This document shows positions 8,699-17,124 of a DNA stretch of 64,000 nucleotides, piece after piece. Location of the stretch: contig NZ_JAFKFX010000036.1 in NCBI RefSeq assembly GCF_017308075.1, forward strand, positions 83,147 to 147,146, in the 5' to 3' direction. This DNA comes from Allobosea sp. (GTDB lineage: Bacteria > Pseudomonadota > Alphaproteobacteria > Rhizobiales > Beijerinckiaceae). Both the position numbers and the translations under genes were made by a program. Position 1 is the first letter of the stretch. Every line of letters begins with the position of its first letter. The notes below the pieces were generated by a model. The model saw only the letters and a list, made by a program, of their open reading frames with translations. It did not search any database and had not been told where the DNA came from.

Positions 8699-9421
8699 AT
8701 GTCCGACCATATCGTCCGCTCCTATGATGCCGACCTCGAAGGGCTGCGCCGCAGCCTGGCCGAGATGGGCGGCATGTCCGAGCGCATGCTCGGCGACTCC
8801 ACCGTGGCGCTGGTGCGCCGCGACACGGCGCTGGCCCAGAAGGTCATCACCGCCGACCAGCGGCTCGACAATCTCCAGCGCGATGTCGAGGAGAAGGCGG
8901 TGCTGACCATCGCCCGGCGCCAGCCGCTCGCCAACGACCTGCGCGAGCTGATCTCGGCGATCCGCATCGCCGCTGACATCGAGCGCGTCGGCGACCTCGC
9001 CAAGAACATCGCCAAGCGCGCGGTCGCGATCTCCGGCCAGTTCTCGCCGCCGCACCGCGCCGTGGTCGGGCTCGAGCATATGAGCCGCCTGGTGCAGGCT
9101 CAGCTCAAGGACGTGCTCGATGCCTATGCCGCCAGCAACGAGCAGAAGGCGATGGAGGTCTGGCGCCGCGACGACGAGATCGACGCGCTCTACACCTCGC
9201 TCTTCCGCGAGCTCCTGACCTATATGATGGAAGATCCGCGCAACATCACCTTCTGCACGCATCTTCTGTTCTGCGCCAAGAACGTCGAGCGCATCGGCGA
9301 CCACACCACCAACATCGCCGAGACGATCCATTACCTGATCACCGGCCAGTCGGTGGAGGAGAGCCGGCCCAAGCTCGACACCACCAACATCCTGGTTGAC
9401 CTGCCCGCGGCCAATGGCTGA
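8699..9421 (+). CDS. phoU: Phosphate signalling protein PhoU
   Basis: A 240-residue all-helical protein made of two repeated PhoU domains. The repeats contain the metal-site motifs IRIAADIERVGDLAKNIAKR and LLFCAKNVERIGDHTTNIAE. It links Pst activity to PhoR/PhoB and represses the regulon when phosphate is abundant. ATG 8699 gives the usual family length and begins MSDHIVRSYD, the standard start. It lies 38 nt after pstB and 29 nt before phoB. Confidence 0.96.
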   Translation: MSDHIVRSYDADLEGLRRSLAEMGGMSERMLGDSTVALVRRDTALAQKVITADQRLDNLQRDVEEKAVLTIARRQPLANDLRELISAIRIAADIERVGDLAKNIAKRAVAISGQFSPPHRAVVGLEHMSRLVQAQLKDVLDAYAASNEQKAMEVWRRDDEIDALYTSLFRELLTYMMEDPRNITFCTHLLFCAKNVERIGDHTTNIAETIHYLITGQSVEESRPKLDTTNILVDLPAANG

Positions 9422-9450
9422 GCGGATGGGCGCCTGAGCGGAGGCTCGAC

Positions 9451-10149
9451 ATGCCTGCACGCATCCTGATCGTCGAGGATGAGGAGCCGCTGACCCTGCT
9501 GCTCCGCTATAATCTCGAGGCCGAGGGCTTCGAGGTCGACACCGTCGCGCGCGGCGACGATGCCGAGCTGCATTTGCGCGACCATACCCCCGACCTCGTC
9601 CTGCTCGACTGGATGCTGCCCGGCCTTTCCGGCATCGAGCTCTGCCGGCGCCTGCGCGCCCGGCGCGACACGGAGCGGGTGCCGATCATCATGCTGACGG
9701 CGCGTGGCGAGGAGACCGAGCGGGTGCGCGGCCTCGCCACCGGCGCCGACGATTATGTCGTCAAGCCGTTCTCGCTGCCGGAGCTGATCGCCCGCATCCA
9801 GGCGCTGCTGCGCCGGGTCAAGCCCGGCCATGTCGTCGGCATGCTGACCGCCGGCGATCTCGAGCTCGACCGGACGACGCGGCGAGTGCGCCGGGCCGGC
9901 GCCGAATTGCATCTCGGTCCGACCGAGTTCCGCCTGCTCGAATTCCTGATGCAGGCCCCGGGCCGGGTCTATTCGCGGGCCCAGCTGCTCGACGCCGTCT
10001 GGGGCCGCGACGTCTATATCGACGAGCGCACCGTCGACGTCCATGTCGGGCGCCTGCGCAAGGCGATCACCCCCGACGACGCCAAGGACCCGCTGCGCAC
10101 CGTGCGCGGCGCCGGCTACGCCTTCGACGAGACGTTCGCGCGAAGCTGA
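9451..10149 (+). CDS. phoB: Phosphate regulon response regulator PhoB
   Basis: A 232-residue OmpR-family regulator. The receiver domain has acidic residues near 10-11, phospho-acceptor Asp53 in LLDWMLPG and the conserved Lys105 in VVKPF. The C-terminal winged helix includes GPTEFRLLEFLM and DERTVDVHVGRLRKAI. Phosphorylated by PhoR, it binds Pho boxes such as the one at 4782-4799. Last gene of the operon; it ends only 4 bp from the convergent ynfA gene with no terminator between. Confidence 0.96.
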   Translation: MPARILIVEDEEPLTLLLRYNLEAEGFEVDTVARGDDAELHLRDHTPDLVLLDWMLPGLSGIELCRRLRARRDTERVPIIMLTARGEETERVRGLATGADDYVVKPFSLPELIARIQALLRRVKPGHVVGMLTAGDLELDRTTRRVRRAGAELHLGPTEFRLLEFLMQAPGRVYSRAQLLDAVWGRDVYIDERTVDVHVGRLRKAITPDDAKDPLRTVRGAGYAFDETFARS

Positions 10150-10153
10150 GGCC

Positions 10154-10474
10154 TCAGCGCGGCGCGGCGACGATCACCGCTGCGCCGGCGAGGCAAAGGG
10201 CTGCGCCCGTGAGGTCGAAACGGTCCGGCGGCACCTTCTCGACCAGCCACATCCAGCCCAGCGACGCGACGATGTAGACCCCGCCATAGGCGGCGAAGGC
10301 CCGGCCGGCGGCGGCGCTGTCGATCAGCGTCAAGAGCCAAGCGAAGAGCGCCAGCGCCAGAAGCCCCGGCAGCAGCCACCAGGCCGATTTGCCGAGCTTG
10401 AGCCAGGCCCAGAACGAGAAGCAGCCGGCGATCTCGGCCAGCGCGGCCCCCAGATAGATCGCGAAACTGGTCAT
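10154..10474 (-). CDS. ynfA: YnfA family (UPF0060) membrane protein
   Basis: A 106-residue protein with four predicted helices and the family motifs [17 protein letters not shown] and [21 protein letters not shown]0060/YnfA proteins resemble small multidrug resistance transporters; substrate here is unknown. Its ATG overlaps the stop of the upstream nudix gene by 4 nt, so the two are co-translated. Confidence 0.9.
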   Translation of the reverse strand: MTSFAIYLGAALAEIAGCFSFWAWLKLGKSAWWLLPGLLALALFAWLLTLIDSAAAGRAFAAYGGVYIVASLGWMWLVEKVPPDRFDLTGAALCLAGAAVIVAAPR

Positions 10475-10911
10475 GGCGCTGCGGCGAAGCTGGCCGCGAG
10501 CCGGGCGAAGACCGGACGGTAGGCTTCCGAGGCGAGCGGCGACAGCTCGCGGGCCTCGGCGAGGTCGAACCAGCGGATCTCGCTGTGCTCGTCATTGCTG
10601 ATCCGGGCTTCGCCCACCCAGCCGGTCACCGCGAACAGATGCCACAGAGCCGGGATGACGCCGTCGCTCTCGGTCGTCTCGATGGTGGTCAAGCGCGTGA
10701 AGCTGGTCGGCTCGATACCGATCTCCTCCTGCAATTCGCGTCTCAGTGCCTGCTCGATCGTCTCGTCGGGCTCGACATGCCCGCCGATCGTGTCCCAGCA
10801 GGACGGCCTGTTGCGGCGATGCGGGGCTCTCAGTCCGAGCAGGATGTCTCCGCCCCGGATCGCCAGGGCGCAGGCATATTCGACAGGCGCGGGACGTTCT
10901 GCGGTGCGCAT
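10471..10911 (-). CDS. NUDIX hydrolase
   Basis: A 146-residue protein with a complete Nudix box, G-x5-E-x7-REUxEExGU, seen as [19 protein letters not shown] followed by EEIGI (about residues 43-66). Nudix enzymes hydrolyse nucleoside diphosphates linked to another group; substrate cannot be assigned. The ATG at 10911 was chosen over a longer frame because the upstream part overlaps the gcrA terminator and lacks a conserved look. Confidence 0.88.
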   Translation of the reverse strand: MRTAERPAPVEYACALAIRGGDILLGLRAPHRRNRPSCWDTIGGHVEPDETIEQALRRELQEEIGIEPTSFTRLTTIETTESDGVIPALWHLFAVTGWVGEARISNDEHSEIRWFDLAEARELSPLASEAYRPVFARLAASFAAAP

Positions 10912-10931
10912 CGGCGTCTCTCCACCAATGG

Positions 10932-10955
10932 AAAAGCCGGCCCGAGGGCCGGCTT
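10932..10955 (-). terminator. Intrinsic terminator of gcrA
   Basis: A 9-bp GC-rich stem (10934-10942 with 10947-10955) with a 4-nt loop. On the minus strand it is followed by TTTTCC, a typical Rho-independent terminator 27 nt after the gcrA stop. Confidence 0.8.
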
Positions 10956-10981
10956 CAATTCTTCTACACAGGGGTGCCGGG

Positions 10982-11536
10982 TCAGGCGCGCACCTTGCTG
11001 CGGTCGCGGCGCCGGTCGGCCGCCGGCTGGTAGGCGATGCGGGCATGATAGCCGCAATAGGGCATGCCGGTCAGCGAGCGGCCGCCGCAGAAGCGGAATT
11101 CCGGCGAGGTCGGGTCGCCCATCGGCCAGCGGCACATATATTCGCGCAGGTCCATGATGGTGACGCGCTCGGAGAACGGGATCACCACCTCCTCGGCCGG
11201 GGCCGCCGGGACGTGCTCCGCTTCCGGTTCCGCCTCGATCTCCGGGACGAATTGCGGGGCGAGCGCCGTGTTGCCGCGGGTCATGCCGCCGCTCGCGGCG
11301 GCAGGGCTCGCCATTGGATGGGCCGGCGGGCGCGTCGTCGGCTTGCGCGGGCGCGGCGCGGCCGAGCCGGGATTCTTGGCGCGGCCCGAAAGGCCGAGGC
11401 GGTGGACCTTGCCGATGACAGCATTGCGGGTGACGCTGCCGAGTTCGCCGGCGATCTGGCTGGCGCTCAGTCCGTCATTCCAGAGCTTCTTGAGCAGTTC
11501 GACGCGTTCGTCGGTCCAGGCTCCAGCTTCGCTCAT
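10982..11536 (-). CDS. gcrA: GcrA cell cycle regulator
   Basis: A 184-residue homologue of GcrA, a sigma70-associated regulator that activates promoters carrying CcrM-methylated GANTC sites. The N-terminal helix-turn-helix shows WTDERVELLKKLW and GLSASQIAGELG. A proline/alanine-rich linker follows, then the conserved C-terminal sigma-interaction domain (LREYMCRWPMGDP, FCGGRSLTGMPYCGYHARIAY). ATG 11536 was preferred to the in-frame GTG at 11545 because AGGTG is well spaced from it. Five GANTC sites lie just upstream. Confidence 0.95.
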   Translation of the reverse strand: MSEAGAWTDERVELLKKLWNDGLSASQIAGELGSVTRNAVIGKVHRLGLSGRAKNPGSAAPRPRKPTTRPPAHPMASPAAASGGMTRGNTALAPQFVPEIEAEPEAEHVPAAPAEEVVIPFSERVTIMDLREYMCRWPMGDPTSPEFRFCGGRSLTGMPYCGYHARIAYQPAADRRRDRSKVRA

Positions 11537-11600
11537 CGATTTCACCTGTCTTCGTCATGCCTCGCCATAGCCCGGCGACGCATAGGAAAAGATCATGGCG

Positions 11601-11794
11601 GAATCCGATATCGGCAGCGCCCGTCGAAGAACGGAAACCGCTACGCTCGGAACTGACGATACTGGAGACGCCGCACGAGATGTCGTATCTGACGAGGCCG
11701 ACCATACAAGATGGCTTGACTCGGCCACAAGAGTCGCCGAATCGGAAATCGTCTTTTCCCCAGACAAAGCTTCGATCCGGCAGTCAGGTGAGTC
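11601..11794. promoter_or_regulatory. Cluster of five GANTC (CcrM) sites in the gcrA/argD intergenic region
   Basis: GANTC occurs at 11601-11605, 11718-11722, 11731-11735, 11739-11743 and 11790-11794, three of them within 26 bp. GANTC is the CcrM methylation target in Alphaproteobacteria, and GcrA acts at methylated sites. Position upstream of gcrA suggests cell-cycle-dependent or self-regulated transcription. The 540-bp gap (11537-12076) holds no convincing gene. Confidence 0.6.
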
Positions 11795-11825
11795 TATTTG
11801 GCAACGCTGCGGCGCCCGGCCGGAA

Positions 11826-11854
11826 TTGACAGTGCCGGACCGCTTTTGCATAGT
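11826..11854 (+). promoter_or_regulatory. Candidate sigma70 promoter for argD-argF-hslO
   Basis: TTGACA (11826-11831) is a perfect -35 box. After a 17-bp spacer, CATAGT (11849-11854) matches the -10 consensus at 4 of 6. It would give a 5' leader of roughly 215 nt before argD. Confidence 0.55.
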
Positions 11855-11866
11855 CTTCTCAATGCG

Positions 11867-11894
11867 GCCGCCCTTGGGGCGGCGCTTATGTTTT
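11867..11894 (+). promoter_or_regulatory. Terminator-like hairpin in the argD leader
   Basis: A 7-bp perfect GC stem (11867-11873 with 11877-11883) and 3-nt loop are followed by GCTTATGTTTT. It lies about 15 nt downstream of the candidate promoter, so it could attenuate the arg operon or terminate a short RNA. Confidence 0.4.
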
Positions 11895-12076
11895 GAGCGA
11901 TCCGGACTTTCGAGCGATGCGGCTGACGGCGCGACGAGAAAACGGGAAAGGCCTGCGACGATAACGTCGCCGCGGGGTCGCATCGTGCTGGCAGATCGCC
12001 GCCGCGCCCCGAACCACCGCTTCACACCCCGGCGCCCAGCGCTTTCCGTTACGTTCCGTCGCGAGGACCTCGCTCC

Positions 12077-13297
12077 ATGAGCTCCGCTTCCGTTTCCGCC
12101 AATGCCTCCGTTCTGCTGCCGACCTATGCGCGCGCACCCGTCGCCTTCGAGCGCGGCGAAGGTGCCTGGGCGATCACCGCCGATGGCCAGCGCTATCTCG
12201 ATTTCGGCGCCGGCATCGCCGTCAACGCGCTCGGCCACGCCCATCCGCATCTGGTCAAGGCGCTGACCGAGCAGGCCCAGCGCATCTGGCACACCTCCAA
12301 TCTCTACGCGATGCCGGACGGCGAGAAGCTCGCCCGCCGGCTCTGCGAGGCGACCTTCGCCGAGCGCGTCTTCTTCACCAATTCGGGCGCCGAGGCGAAC
12401 GAATGCGCGATCAAGATGGCGCGCAAATACCATGCGGCGCAGGGCCATCCCGAGCGCTACCGCATCGTCACCTTCGAGGGCGCTTTCCACGGCCGCACGC
12501 TGGCGACCATCGCCGCCGGCGGCCAGCAGAAATACATCGACGGCTTCGGCCCCAAGGTCGACGGCTTCGACCAAGTGCCCTTCGACGACGAGGCGGCGCT
12601 GCGCGCGGCGATCACGCCGGAGACCGCGGCGCTGATGATCGAGCCGATCCAGGGCGAGGGCGGCCTGCGCTCGGTGCCGATGCGCTTCCTCAAGCTGCTG
12701 CGCCAGCTCTGCGACGAGCACGGCCTGCTCCTGATCTTCGACGAGATCCAGACCGGCGTCGGCCGCACCGGCAAGTTCTTCGCCTATGAGCACAACGGCG
12801 TCGCGCCCGACATCATGTCGATCGCCAAGGGCATCGGTGGCGGCTTTCCGATGGGCGCCTGCCTCGCCACCGAGGCGGCGGCGGCCGGCATGGTGCTCGG
12901 TACGCATGGCACCACCTTCGGCGGAAATCCGCTGGCCATGGCGGTCGGCAACGCCGTGCTCGACGTCATTCTCGAGCCCGGCTTCATCGAACACGTCGCC
13001 CAGACCAGCCTCCGGCTGAAGCAGTCGCTCGCCGAACTCAAGGACAAGCATCCCGACGTGATCGAGGAGATCCGCGGCCAGGGCCTGATGCTCGGCCTCA
13101 AGCTGCGCACCCCGAACACCGATTTCGTCGCCGAGGCGCGCGCTGCCGGCCTGCTCGTCGTCGCTGCCGGCGACAATGTCGTGCGCCTGCTGCCGCCGCT
13201 GATCATCGGCGATGCCGAGGTCGGCGAGGCGCTCGCGCGGCTCGACAAGGCCGCCGGCGCCGTCGAGGCGACGCTGGCCCGGCCGGCGGCGGAATGA
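12077..13297 (+). CDS. argD: Acetylornithine aminotransferase ArgD
   Basis: A 406-residue class III PLP aminotransferase that converts N-acetylglutamate semialdehyde to N-acetylornithine in arginine synthesis. Visible motifs are [24 protein letters not shown], the PLP-contacting [11 protein letters not shown] and the Schiff-base Lys251 in [14 protein letters not shown]. Length is normal for the family. It overlaps argF by 4 nt (ATGA), so the two are translationally coupled. Confidence 0.95.
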   Translation: MSSASVSANASVLLPTYARAPVAFERGEGAWAITADGQRYLDFGAGIAVNALGHAHPHLVKALTEQAQRIWHTSNLYAMPDGEKLARRLCEATFAERVFFTNSGAEANECAIKMARKYHAAQGHPERYRIVTFEGAFHGRTLATIAAGGQQKYIDGFGPKVDGFDQVPFDDEAALRAAITPETAALMIEPIQGEGGLRSVPMRFLKLLRQLCDEHGLLLIFDEIQTGVGRTGKFFAYEHNGVAPDIMSIAKGIGGGFPMGACLATEAAAAGMVLGTHGTTFGGNPLAMAVGNAVLDVILEPGFIEHVAQTSLRLKQSLAELKDKHPDVIEEIRGQGLMLGLKLRTPNTDFVAEARAAGLLVVAAGDNVVRLLPPLIIGDAEVGEALARLDKAAGAVEATLARPAAE

Positions 13298-14229
13298 GCA
13301 TGGGGACTCCAGTGCGTCACTTCCTCGACCTGTCCGATTTCTCAAGCGAGCAGCTGCAGGCGATCCTGCGCGCCGGCAACGAGATCAAGGCGCGGCGCCG
13401 CACGCCGGCCGCTGCGGGCGATCGCCTGCTCGAGGGCAAGGTCATCGCCATGATCTTCGAGCAGCCCTCGCTGCGCACCCGCGTCTCCTTCGATGTCGGC
13501 ATCCGCGAGCTCGGCGGCTCGCCGATGATGGTGACCGGCCAGGAGATCGAGCTCGGCGAGCGCGAGACCATCGCCGACACGGCGCGGGTGCTCTCGCGCT
13601 ATGTCGACGCGATCATGATCCGCATGCTCGACCATGATTCCGTGGTTGAGATGGCGAAATACGCGACCGTCCCGGTGATCAACGGCCTGACCAAGCGCCA
13701 GCATCCCTGCCAGGTCATGGCCGACGTCATGACCTTCGAGGAGCGCAAGGGGTCGATCAAGGGCAAGCGCATCGCCTGGACCGGCGACACCAACAATGTC
13801 CTGACCTCCTGGGTGCACGCCGCCGGCCGGCTCGATTTCGAGCTCGCCATCGCGACGCCCGAGGAGCTGGCGCCGCCGCCGGCGCTGATCGACTGGGCCC
13901 GCAAGCAGGGCGCCAAGCTCTCCCTGACCAACCGGCCCGAGGCCGCCGTCGAGGGCGCCGATTGCGTCATCACCGATTGCTGGGTCTCGATGGGCGACGA
14001 GGAAGGCACGCGCCACAACCTGTTGCGCCCCTATCAGGTCGACGAGCGTCTGCTCGGCCGCGCCGGGAAGGATGCGATCTTCATGCATTGCCTGCCGGCA
14101 TCGCGCGGCGAGGAAGTCACAGACGCGGTGATGGACGGTCCGCAATCGGCAGTGTTCGACGAGGCCGAGAATCGGCTGCATGCCCAGAAGGGCATTCTGG
14201 CCTGGTGCTTCGGCGCGGTGGCGACGTGA
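13294..14229 (+). CDS. argF: Ornithine carbamoyltransferase ArgF
   Basis: A 311-residue enzyme forming citrulline from ornithine and carbamoyl phosphate. The carbamoyl-phosphate site reads PSLRTRVSF (the usual first Thr is Leu, a variation seen in the family), followed by HPCQVMAD, the ornithine-loop WVSMGDE and the catalytic [11 protein letters not shown]. The start ATG overlaps the argD stop. It shares one base with the hslO start. Confidence 0.95.
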   Translation: MSMGTPVRHFLDLSDFSSEQLQAILRAGNEIKARRRTPAAAGDRLLEGKVIAMIFEQPSLRTRVSFDVGIRELGGSPMMVTGQEIELGERETIADTARVLSRYVDAIMIRMLDHDSVVEMAKYATVPVINGLTKRQHPCQVMADVMTFEERKGSIKGKRIAWTGDTNNVLTSWVHAAGRLDFELAIATPEELAPPPALIDWARKQGAKLSLTNRPEAAVEGADCVITDCWVSMGDEEGTRHNLLRPYQVDERLLGRAGKDAIFMHCLPASRGEEVTDAVMDGPQSAVFDEAENRLHAQKGILAWCFGAVAT

Positions 14230-15233
14230 TGGCCGACAACGCTGCCGTCGGTGCTGCGGCGCCGGACGACCGGGTTCTGCCTTATGCGGTGCCGGCGCTC
14301 GACATCCGTGGCCGCGTCGTCAGGCTCGGTCTCTCGCTCGACCAGATCCTCGACCGCCATCGCTATCCCGAGCCCGTCGCGCGGGTGCTCGGCGAGGCTG
14401 CGGCGCTGACCGTGATGCTCGGCACGACCCTGAAATCGGAGAGTCGTTTCCAGCTCCAGACCAAGAGCGACGGGCCGATCTCGATGCTGGTCGTCGATTT
14501 CAACGCGCCGGACAGCTATCGCGCCATGGCGCATTACGATGCCGACCGGCTGGCGCAGGCGATCGATGCCGGAGCCGTTTCGACCGGCGAACTGCTCGGC
14601 CGCGGCCATCTCGCCATGACCGTCGACCAGGGCTCGGAAGCGACGCGCTATCAGGGCGTCGTCGCGCTCGACGGCCAGAGCCTGGAAGAGGCGGGCCACC
14701 AGTATTTCCGCCAGTCCGAGCAGATTCCGACCCGGATCCGGCTCGGCGTCGGCTCGGTCCTGACCGGTGGCGGACTCGCCTGGCGTGCCGGCGGGCTGAT
14801 CGTGCAGTTCATGCCGAACTCGCCGGATCGGATGCGCGCCGCCGAGCTCTCGCCCGGCGATGCGCCGGAGGGGCACGAGATCCTGGCGGGCGGCGATCAT
14901 GACGGCATCGCCGACGATGCCTGGGCCGAGACGCGTTCGCTGGTCGGCACGATCGAGGACCATGAGCTGCTCGACCCGACGCTGGAGAGCGAGCGGCTGC
15001 TCTATCGGCTGTTCCACGAGCGCGGCGCCCATGTCTTCGAGCCGATTCCGGTGCGTGATGCCTGCCGCTGCTCGCGCGAGCGCGTGCTCGGCATGCTCAG
15101 AGGCTTCCCGCTCGAGGACCGCAAGGCAATGATCGCCGATGACGGCTCGCTGGTCGTCACCTGCGAGTTCTGCTCGCGACGCTACGGCTTCGACCCTGTC
15201 GAGGTCGAGGCGGAGATCGCGGCGGGGCAATAG
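14229..15233 (+). CDS. hslO: Redox-regulated chaperone Hsp33
   Basis: A 334-residue Hsp33. The C-terminal zinc-binding redox switch is present as CRC (in DACRCSRERV) and CEFC (VTCEFCSRRYGF). Under oxidative stress these cysteines form disulfides and activate the holdase. It is the third gene of the arg operon, with its ATG overlapping the argF stop (TGATG). Confidence 0.95.
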   Translation: MADNAAVGAAAPDDRVLPYAVPALDIRGRVVRLGLSLDQILDRHRYPEPVARVLGEAAALTVMLGTTLKSESRFQLQTKSDGPISMLVVDFNAPDSYRAMAHYDADRLAQAIDAGAVSTGELLGRGHLAMTVDQGSEATRYQGVVALDGQSLEEAGHQYFRQSEQIPTRIRLGVGSVLTGGGLAWRAGGLIVQFMPNSPDRMRAAELSPGDAPEGHEILAGGDHDGIADDAWAETRSLVGTIEDHELLDPTLESERLLYRLFHERGAHVFEPIPVRDACRCSRERVLGMLRGFPLEDRKAMIADDGSLVVTCEFCSRRYGFDPVEVEAEIAAGQ

Positions 15234-15308
15234 AAAGCGTCATGCTCGCCCTCGTGGCGAGCAGCCACGCCTTGAACGCCATATTCGATCAGTGAAGCAA
15301 AGACGGGG

Positions 15309-15331
15309 ATGGTCGGGACAAGCCCGACCAT
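15309..15331. terminator. Bidirectional hairpin between convergent hslO and argE
   Basis: A perfect 9-bp stem (15309-15317 with 15323-15331) and 5-nt loop lie between the two convergent genes. There is no clear T-run on either strand. Confidence 0.5.
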
Positions 15332-15342
15332 GACGGCATCGC

Positions 15343-16521
15343 TTACGCCCGGCACTGCTGCATCAGGCGCCGCATGAAGGCCTCGCCGGCCGAGAACTGC
15401 TCCAGCGTGATGTACTCGTCCGGCTGATGCGCCTGGTCGATCGAGCCGGGCCCGCAGACCACGGTCGGCAGGCCGGCGCGCTGGAAATGCCCGGCCTCGG
15501 TGGCATAGGCGACGGCGATGGTGCTGTTGCGGCCGGCGAGCCGCATCGCCAGCGTCTCGGCCTCCGAGCCGGGATCGGGCGCGAGGCCGGGGACGTCCGA
15601 GCTCATCACCGTCTCGATCGCAGCGCTCGGCGCGGTCTTCCGCATCCGGGCGAGCACCTCCTGCGACAGGGCGGCGAAGCGCGCCGGCACCGCCTCCGGA
15701 TCGGAGCCGGGCAGGGTGCGGACCTCCCAGGAGAGATCGCAGCGATCGGCCAGGATGTTGCGGGCGATGCCGCCCTGGAACTTGCCGACATGGATCGTGT
15801 CATAGGGCGGATCGAACCGGCCGCTCTCGTCGATCTGCGTCTCGCGCTCATCGGCGAGGCGCACCAGTTCGGCCGCCAGCCGCGTGCCGGCATGGACCGC
15901 GCTGGCGCCGAGATGCGGCTTGGAGGAATGCGCGGCGAAGCCGGTGATCCCGGTGAAGAAGGTGCGGATGCCCTTATGCGCATCGGCGATGTCGAGCGAG
16001 GTCGGCTCGCCGACGAGGACGGCGCGCGGCCGCGGCAGGCTCTTGCCCATCTCGGCGATGCCGTCGACGACGCCGAGGCAGGTGACCTCCTCGTCATAGG
16101 AGAAGAACAGGTGGATCGGCGTCTTGAGCCCGGCCGCCAGGAAGTCCGGTACCAGTGCCAGCGCCAACGCGACAAAACCCTTCATGTCGACAGCGCCGCG
16201 GCCATAGGCCCGGCCGTTCTCGACATGCAGGGTGAAGGGATCGCGCGACCAGGCCTGGCCCTCGACCGGAACCACGTCGGTATGGCCCGAGAGCAGCACG
16301 CCGCCGCGATCCTGTGGGCCGATCGTCGCGAACAGCGCGGCCTTGTCGCCGGTGGCATTGGGGAAGCGAGTCGACGCGACACCCCAGCCGGACAGATAAT
16401 CCTCGACGAAGTCGATCAGCGGCAGGTTGGATTTGTGGCTGACCGTGTCGAAGGCGACGAGCCGGGCGAGCATGTCGAGCGGCTGGTAGCGCTGCCTGGT
16501 CGGACGTGCGGAGGCGTTCAA
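15343..16521 (-). CDS. argE: Acetylornithine deacetylase ArgE
   Basis: A 392-residue M20 metallopeptidase-family enzyme that releases ornithine from N-acetylornithine. Motifs include the metal-binding LSGHTDVVPV, RGAVDMKGFVA, the catalytic YDEEVTCLGV and VGEPTSLD, and a C-terminal ATEAGHFQRAG. The length and the closeness of argD/argF support ArgE over other M20 members such as DapE. It overlaps apaG by 4 nt. Confidence 0.9.
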   Translation of the reverse strand: MNASARPTRQRYQPLDMLARLVAFDTVSHKSNLPLIDFVEDYLSGWGVASTRFPNATGDKAALFATIGPQDRGGVLLSGHTDVVPVEGQAWSRDPFTLHVENGRAYGRGAVDMKGFVALALALVPDFLAAGLKTPIHLFFSYDEEVTCLGVVDGIAEMGKSLPRPRAVLVGEPTSLDIADAHKGIRTFFTGITGFAAHSSKPHLGASAVHAGTRLAAELVRLADERETQIDESGRFDPPYDTIHVGKFQGGIARNILADRCDLSWEVRTLPGSDPEAVPARFAALSQEVLARMRKTAPSAAIETVMSSDVPGLAPDPGSEAETLAMRLAGRNSTIAVAYATEAGHFQRAGLPTVVCGPGSIDQAHQPDEYITLEQFSAGEAFMRRLMQQCRA

Positions 16522-16910
16522 TGCAGGACCTTCTTCACATAAGGTGAATCGAGCGGAAACAGCGGCACTGCGACCTCTAGGGTCGTGCCGTCATCGCCGA
16601 GCATGGCATAGGAGCCGCTCATGCTGCCGTCGGGCGTCATCAGCGGGCAGCCGGAGGTGTAGCTGAAGCTCTCGCCGGGCTGCAGGACCGGCTGCTTGCC
16701 GACGACGCCCTCGCCACGGACTTCATGGACCTCGCCGCGGCCATCGGTGATCACCCAGTGCCGCGTCATCAATTGCATGGCATGGTCGGAGAGGTTCACG
16801 ATCTCGATCGTATAGGCCCAGAAATAGCGGCCCTGCGCCGGCGTCGACTCCGCCTCCATGAATCTCGGCGAGACGGTGACCCGCACGCCATGGGTTTCGG
16901 CCTGGTACAT
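16518..16910 (-). CDS. apaG: ApaG protein (Co2+/Mg2+ efflux-associated)
   Basis: A 130-residue single-domain protein with the ApaG beta-sandwich signature: YFWAYTIEIVNLS, LMTRHWVITD, GEGVVGKQPVLQPGESFSYTSG and GSMSGSY. The family is linked to divalent-cation resistance and Ap4A metabolism, but biochemical function is poorly defined. It is translationally coupled to argE. A 7-bp hairpin (16978-16994) lies in the 214-bp region toward dcd. Confidence 0.93.
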   Translation of the reverse strand: MYQAETHGVRVTVSPRFMEAESTPAQGRYFWAYTIEIVNLSDHAMQLMTRHWVITDGRGEVHEVRGEGVVGKQPVLQPGESFSYTSGCPLMTPDGSMSGSYAMLGDDGTTLEVAVPLFPLDSPYVKKVLH

Positions 16911-17124
16911 GATCTGAGGCTCCGTGCCCGCAGGCGCGGTCTTCTCCCGCCGGATGTCGTTCAGCCGTTATGCCCCGGAGCCGGCTCCCGGCTCAAGCGC
17001 GAAGCGTGGGCACGGCGCTGCGCCGGCGCGTTTCCGGCGTGGACAACTGGCGCGAAAACGGTCTCGCACGCGCGAAGGCCGTGGGCTTGCTGTATGATCG
17101 CCGCCTGTTTAGAGGTTCGGTCCA

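Noticed and set aside
11595-12080. A 161-codon plus-strand frame in the gcrA/argD gap
   Set aside because: No ribosome site, no domain, and it covers the probable promoter, hairpin and GANTC cluster.
16911-17124. Possible SAM-II riboswitch next to apaG, as seen upstream of metZ in relatives
   Set aside because: No metZ or metA is present and the region does not show a recognisable SAM-II pseudoknot.
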